Below are positions 61,604 through 64,000 of a stretch of DNA of 64,000 bases, piece by piece. The notes beneath the pieces are model-generated. The model ran no database searches and was not told where the DNA came from. It saw nothing but the letters and a program-made list of their open reading frames with translations. The stretch is taken from assembly GCF_002105155.1 (NCBI RefSeq), contig NW_019028995.1, forward strand, positions 558,001 through 622,000, given 5' to 3'. Each line of letters opens with the position of its first letter. Position 1 is the first letter of the stretch. This DNA is from Lobosporangium transversale. Lineage: Eukaryota; Mortierellomycota; Mortierellomycetes; Mortierellales; Mortierellaceae. The position numbers and the translations under genes are program-made.

Positions 61604-62878
61604 CAGGCGATATGCTAAATGCTGGTCCACTTTCTAAGGTTTTGGGACAGATCAAAACTTTTATGGACGAGAACCCTAATGAGGTATGTCCCCACCCCCT
61701 TTCGGGATAGACTATAATGCAAACTTGATCGAGTTTGTTGACAAGTACATAATTGGTTAACGCGTCTTTGTCCTTCTAGGTCATTACAATTCTTTGGGAG
61801 AACGCTGGCAACTTGAAGCCTGCTCAATTTCGGGTATGATTTTTTCAAATGCGTTCAATGGAGGGTTTAATTTTTTCCTTTATTCTAGACATTCATGTGC
61901 TCTGTTGCTCTTTATTATTTTTATCCACTCTATCCTATAGGCCGCCTACACTGCCGCAGGAATGGACAAGTATTCTCATGCTCAGACTGCTGGTACCACT
62001 GCATGGCCTACGCTTGCCCAGATGATTTCGAGTGGAAAGCGTTTGGTTACTTTTCTTGATAAAGGCGCTGATGCCTCTGTTCCATGGTATAGTGCACCAG
62101 AGATACATCCATATAAAATTCTAGTTGTTTTTCCCACTTCATCATATAATAACTGTAATATATAATAGCGAAAGGGTGTAGAATCTAATTATCTTTTTCC
62201 TCTCGATCATGTTTTTACGTATTTATTTTAGGTTAATGGCAGAGTACAATTTTATTTTCGAGACTCCATGGCACGTTACTAAAGATAGCCCTTATCCTTG
62301 TACCATTGATCGCCCTAAGGATCAGCGCAAACAGGTACGATGGTGATCTTGACATAGATTATGTTCTAGAGCCAAAAGTTTCTTGATTCAAGTATCAAGT
62401 ATAACAAACCCATCTCTAATTTTTATTTTTTTATTTTTTATGCTTTGCTTCTCATTCGATCTGTTTGATGATGAAAAAGATGTACGTCCTGAACCACTTT
62501 ATTTATGGACAATTCGAATTGGGTGGCGAATCCATTAGCATACCTCAACCGGGTGCTGCAAATCAAACGAACAGTGCTGATCTGACGAGCCACATCAATG
62601 ACTGTCAGAAGACATTTAAGCAGATCCCTAGCTTTATTGCTGTGGATTTCTATCAAAAGGGATCAGTTATGCAGGCATTAGCCCAAATCAATGGAGTCAA
62701 GTGGAACCGCCAAGAGCCCACCCAGAAGGGAGTAACGGGTGGGTCTGGAGCTGGATCAGGGTCGGGAAGTGGCTCAGAATCAGGGTCCAAGAATGAAGCT
62801 CTAGGACGAAGGTATACCAACATTGGAGCCATGACTGTAGTTGCTTTGGCGGGGGGTATTGCTATGATGGCTTTTTAA
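61176..62878 (+). CDS. Secreted, GPI-anchored PLC-like phosphodiesterase
   Basis: Six exons (61176-61470, 61607-61683, 61780-61833, 61941-62086, 62232-62334, 62480-62878) join in frame to 357 residues from the ATG at 61176. A signal peptide (MRSFIALPLSVLLVSTLVV) is followed by CNGYAELCGKTYDKVAY. The catalytic region has TTHNAYAY with the first His and LCHTSC with the second, as in PI-PLC X-type TIM barrels. RAFMLDGY matches the metal-site strand and VITILWEN the next. The C-terminus has a Gly/Ser-rich linker and a hydrophobic tail (VVALAGGIAMMAF), a GPI-anchor signal. Such fungal proteins sit at the cell surface; their natural substrate is unknown. Intron 1 has a T14/A24 tract just before CAG. 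A CAATAAATA signal lies near 63029. Confidence 0.9.
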
Positions 62879-63119
62879 TTTAATAATACTTCACACGCAT
62901 ACGTAGACTATTCACCTTTTTTATTTTGTAGTTGTAGTTATTGTTGCTCTCTTCTAATTGGGCAAGTCTTTTTATTTATTTATTTATCTTAACTCTGGGT
63001 CGTAACGGTAGTTGGTAATAATAATATTCAATAAATATCCCGTTTAATTTATCCTACAACACATTTAAGATGTTGAAATGAGACCTGACAATGGCCTTTT
63101 ATTGTGTGTGTGCACAGTT

Positions 63120-63153
<34 letters not shown>

Positions 63154-63715
63154 ACCCATGTTTATGCTGAAAAAGTTGCAACAAGAATGGTCATTATCTT
63201 TCCAGTTTGCGTATATGGTTAACCACTATTTTGAACATGTCGATGGTAATATTAACTGTCTCATTGATGACATCCTTTAATCTCTATCTTTCAGTGTTAG
63301 AATATACAAAACACTCTCATACATCGTTTCTCTTCATAACCCGCGGCATCAACGGTAGCTACTAGCCATAGCTATATTTCAAGGCCTGGTTTCAAAAGAT
63401 CGGACATCGTTTCATCGTGTTTTCATATACGTAAAGCTGAAAAAAAAAAAAAAAAAAAAAAAAAAAAGACATGGTTTTTTAATAGACCTATTGGTATTTG
63501 GGCATATGATGACCTGTTTATCCCTGGTAGCATCCGGATATTATTATCTATTCAGAAAGTATGGAGGCTTGAAGATCTTTAACAGGATTTGTTCATTTTC
63601 AACTAGATACTAGATAGTGCCAAATCTTTGCCTAGACGCGTTTTCGTTGAACATCTTCAGTGAATCATTATTGTTCTAACGAGATTTGGAATAGTTCATC
63701 GTTCTAGATTATTAT
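62879..63715. other. Spacer after the PLC-like gene
   Basis: About 840 bases. T30 (about 63123-63152) and A28 (about 63440-63467) tracts; no gene seen. Confidence 0.5.
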
Positions 63716-63964
63716 TTGACTACCCAGGAAACAAAGAAAATTACAAATGAGGTACATGTACTTAAGAGATTTTATACTTTGGAGACGCAGGAAGAGGACC
63801 TGAAGCGTGCAGAAGACGCAGCGGTCTATTGGAGTGGTCTAGTTCAGGTCAATATGAGGATGAGTGTATTTAATATTGTCAATGTTTCTATTTTCCTAAC
63901 ATGGTATGGTCTATGACATAGTTGAAACCGATGGTGTTGAGACGGAAGTTGGAGCTTCAGGAGG
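63716..63964 (+). CDS. Possible partial gene at the right edge
   Basis: An open stretch from 63716 reads ETKKITNEVHVLKRFYTLE, then EDLKRAEDAAVYWSGLVQ before a possible donor at CAG|GTCAAT. A later segment reads on after an acceptor-like CATAG at about 63921. The composition looks coding (charged, helical) but the start and family are not identifiable, and the window ends before more can be seen. Confidence 0.25.
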
Positions 63965-64000
63965 ACAATCGATGTCAAAAGAGCTTAAATGTATTGTGTA

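Overview
The window is intron-rich nuclear DNA of a filamentous fungus. Gene families (Tup1, Bud6, a VTC1-like DUF202 protein, NECAP, a GRIP golgin, a solitary FAR1-domain factor), short GT-AG introns and many glutamine-rich regulators suit an early-diverging lineage of the Mucoromycota/Mortierellomycota kind; that placement is inference. I saw no rRNA, tRNA or CRISPR array. A striking feature of the base composition is more than 30 nearly pure poly(A)/poly(T) tracts of about 18-35 nt in introns, UTRs and spacers.

Layout. 1-3356: a decayed mobile-element-like locus, made of an FEN1/XPG-type flap-nuclease ORF followed by a frameshifted Fanzor (eukaryotic TnpB-like) gene with recognisable RuvC and zinc-ribbon motifs. 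3574-4992: inositol monophosphatase. 5797-10849 (-): a 1622-aa glutamine-rich homeobox factor, followed by about 3.9 kb without a convincing gene. 14750-17423: AidB/ACDH-11-like acyl-CoA dehydrogenase, convergent with NECAP (17498-18438, -). 19645-20097: small membrane protein. 20516-23648 (-): GRIP golgin. 25119-26144: tetraspanin-like protein, then 89 bp further on an intronless RING protein (26234-28006). 29731-32736: Tup1 corepressor. 33485-36553: FAR1-domain factor. 36854-40088: Bud6/Aip3. 41540-43018: proteasome alpha7. 43635-44209: ribosomal protein S14. 44624-47926 (-): CCCH zinc-finger protein. 49212-50690 (-): PQ-loop transporter-like protein. 51138-53435: RNA polymerase III subunit Rpc4. 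53739-54212 (-): VTC1. 54876-57728 (-): polytopic membrane protein fused to a glycosyltransferase-like domain. 58561-58968: small hydrophobic-start protein. 60290-60742: possible Sen54 relic. 61176-62878: secreted, GPI-anchored PLC-like phosphodiesterase. The right edge may hold a partial gene.

Most genes are unrelated housekeeping or regulatory genes. There is no metabolic cluster; several gene pairs converge with short shared 3' spacers. Gene models were built by hand by joining ORFs at GT-AG (three times GC-AG) sites and checking that the summed exon lengths are a multiple of three. Exon limits are therefore predictions without transcript support. The most unusual part is the left end: a flap-nuclease/Fanzor pair in decay, with a hairpin-forming palindrome just 3' of the Fanzor stop.
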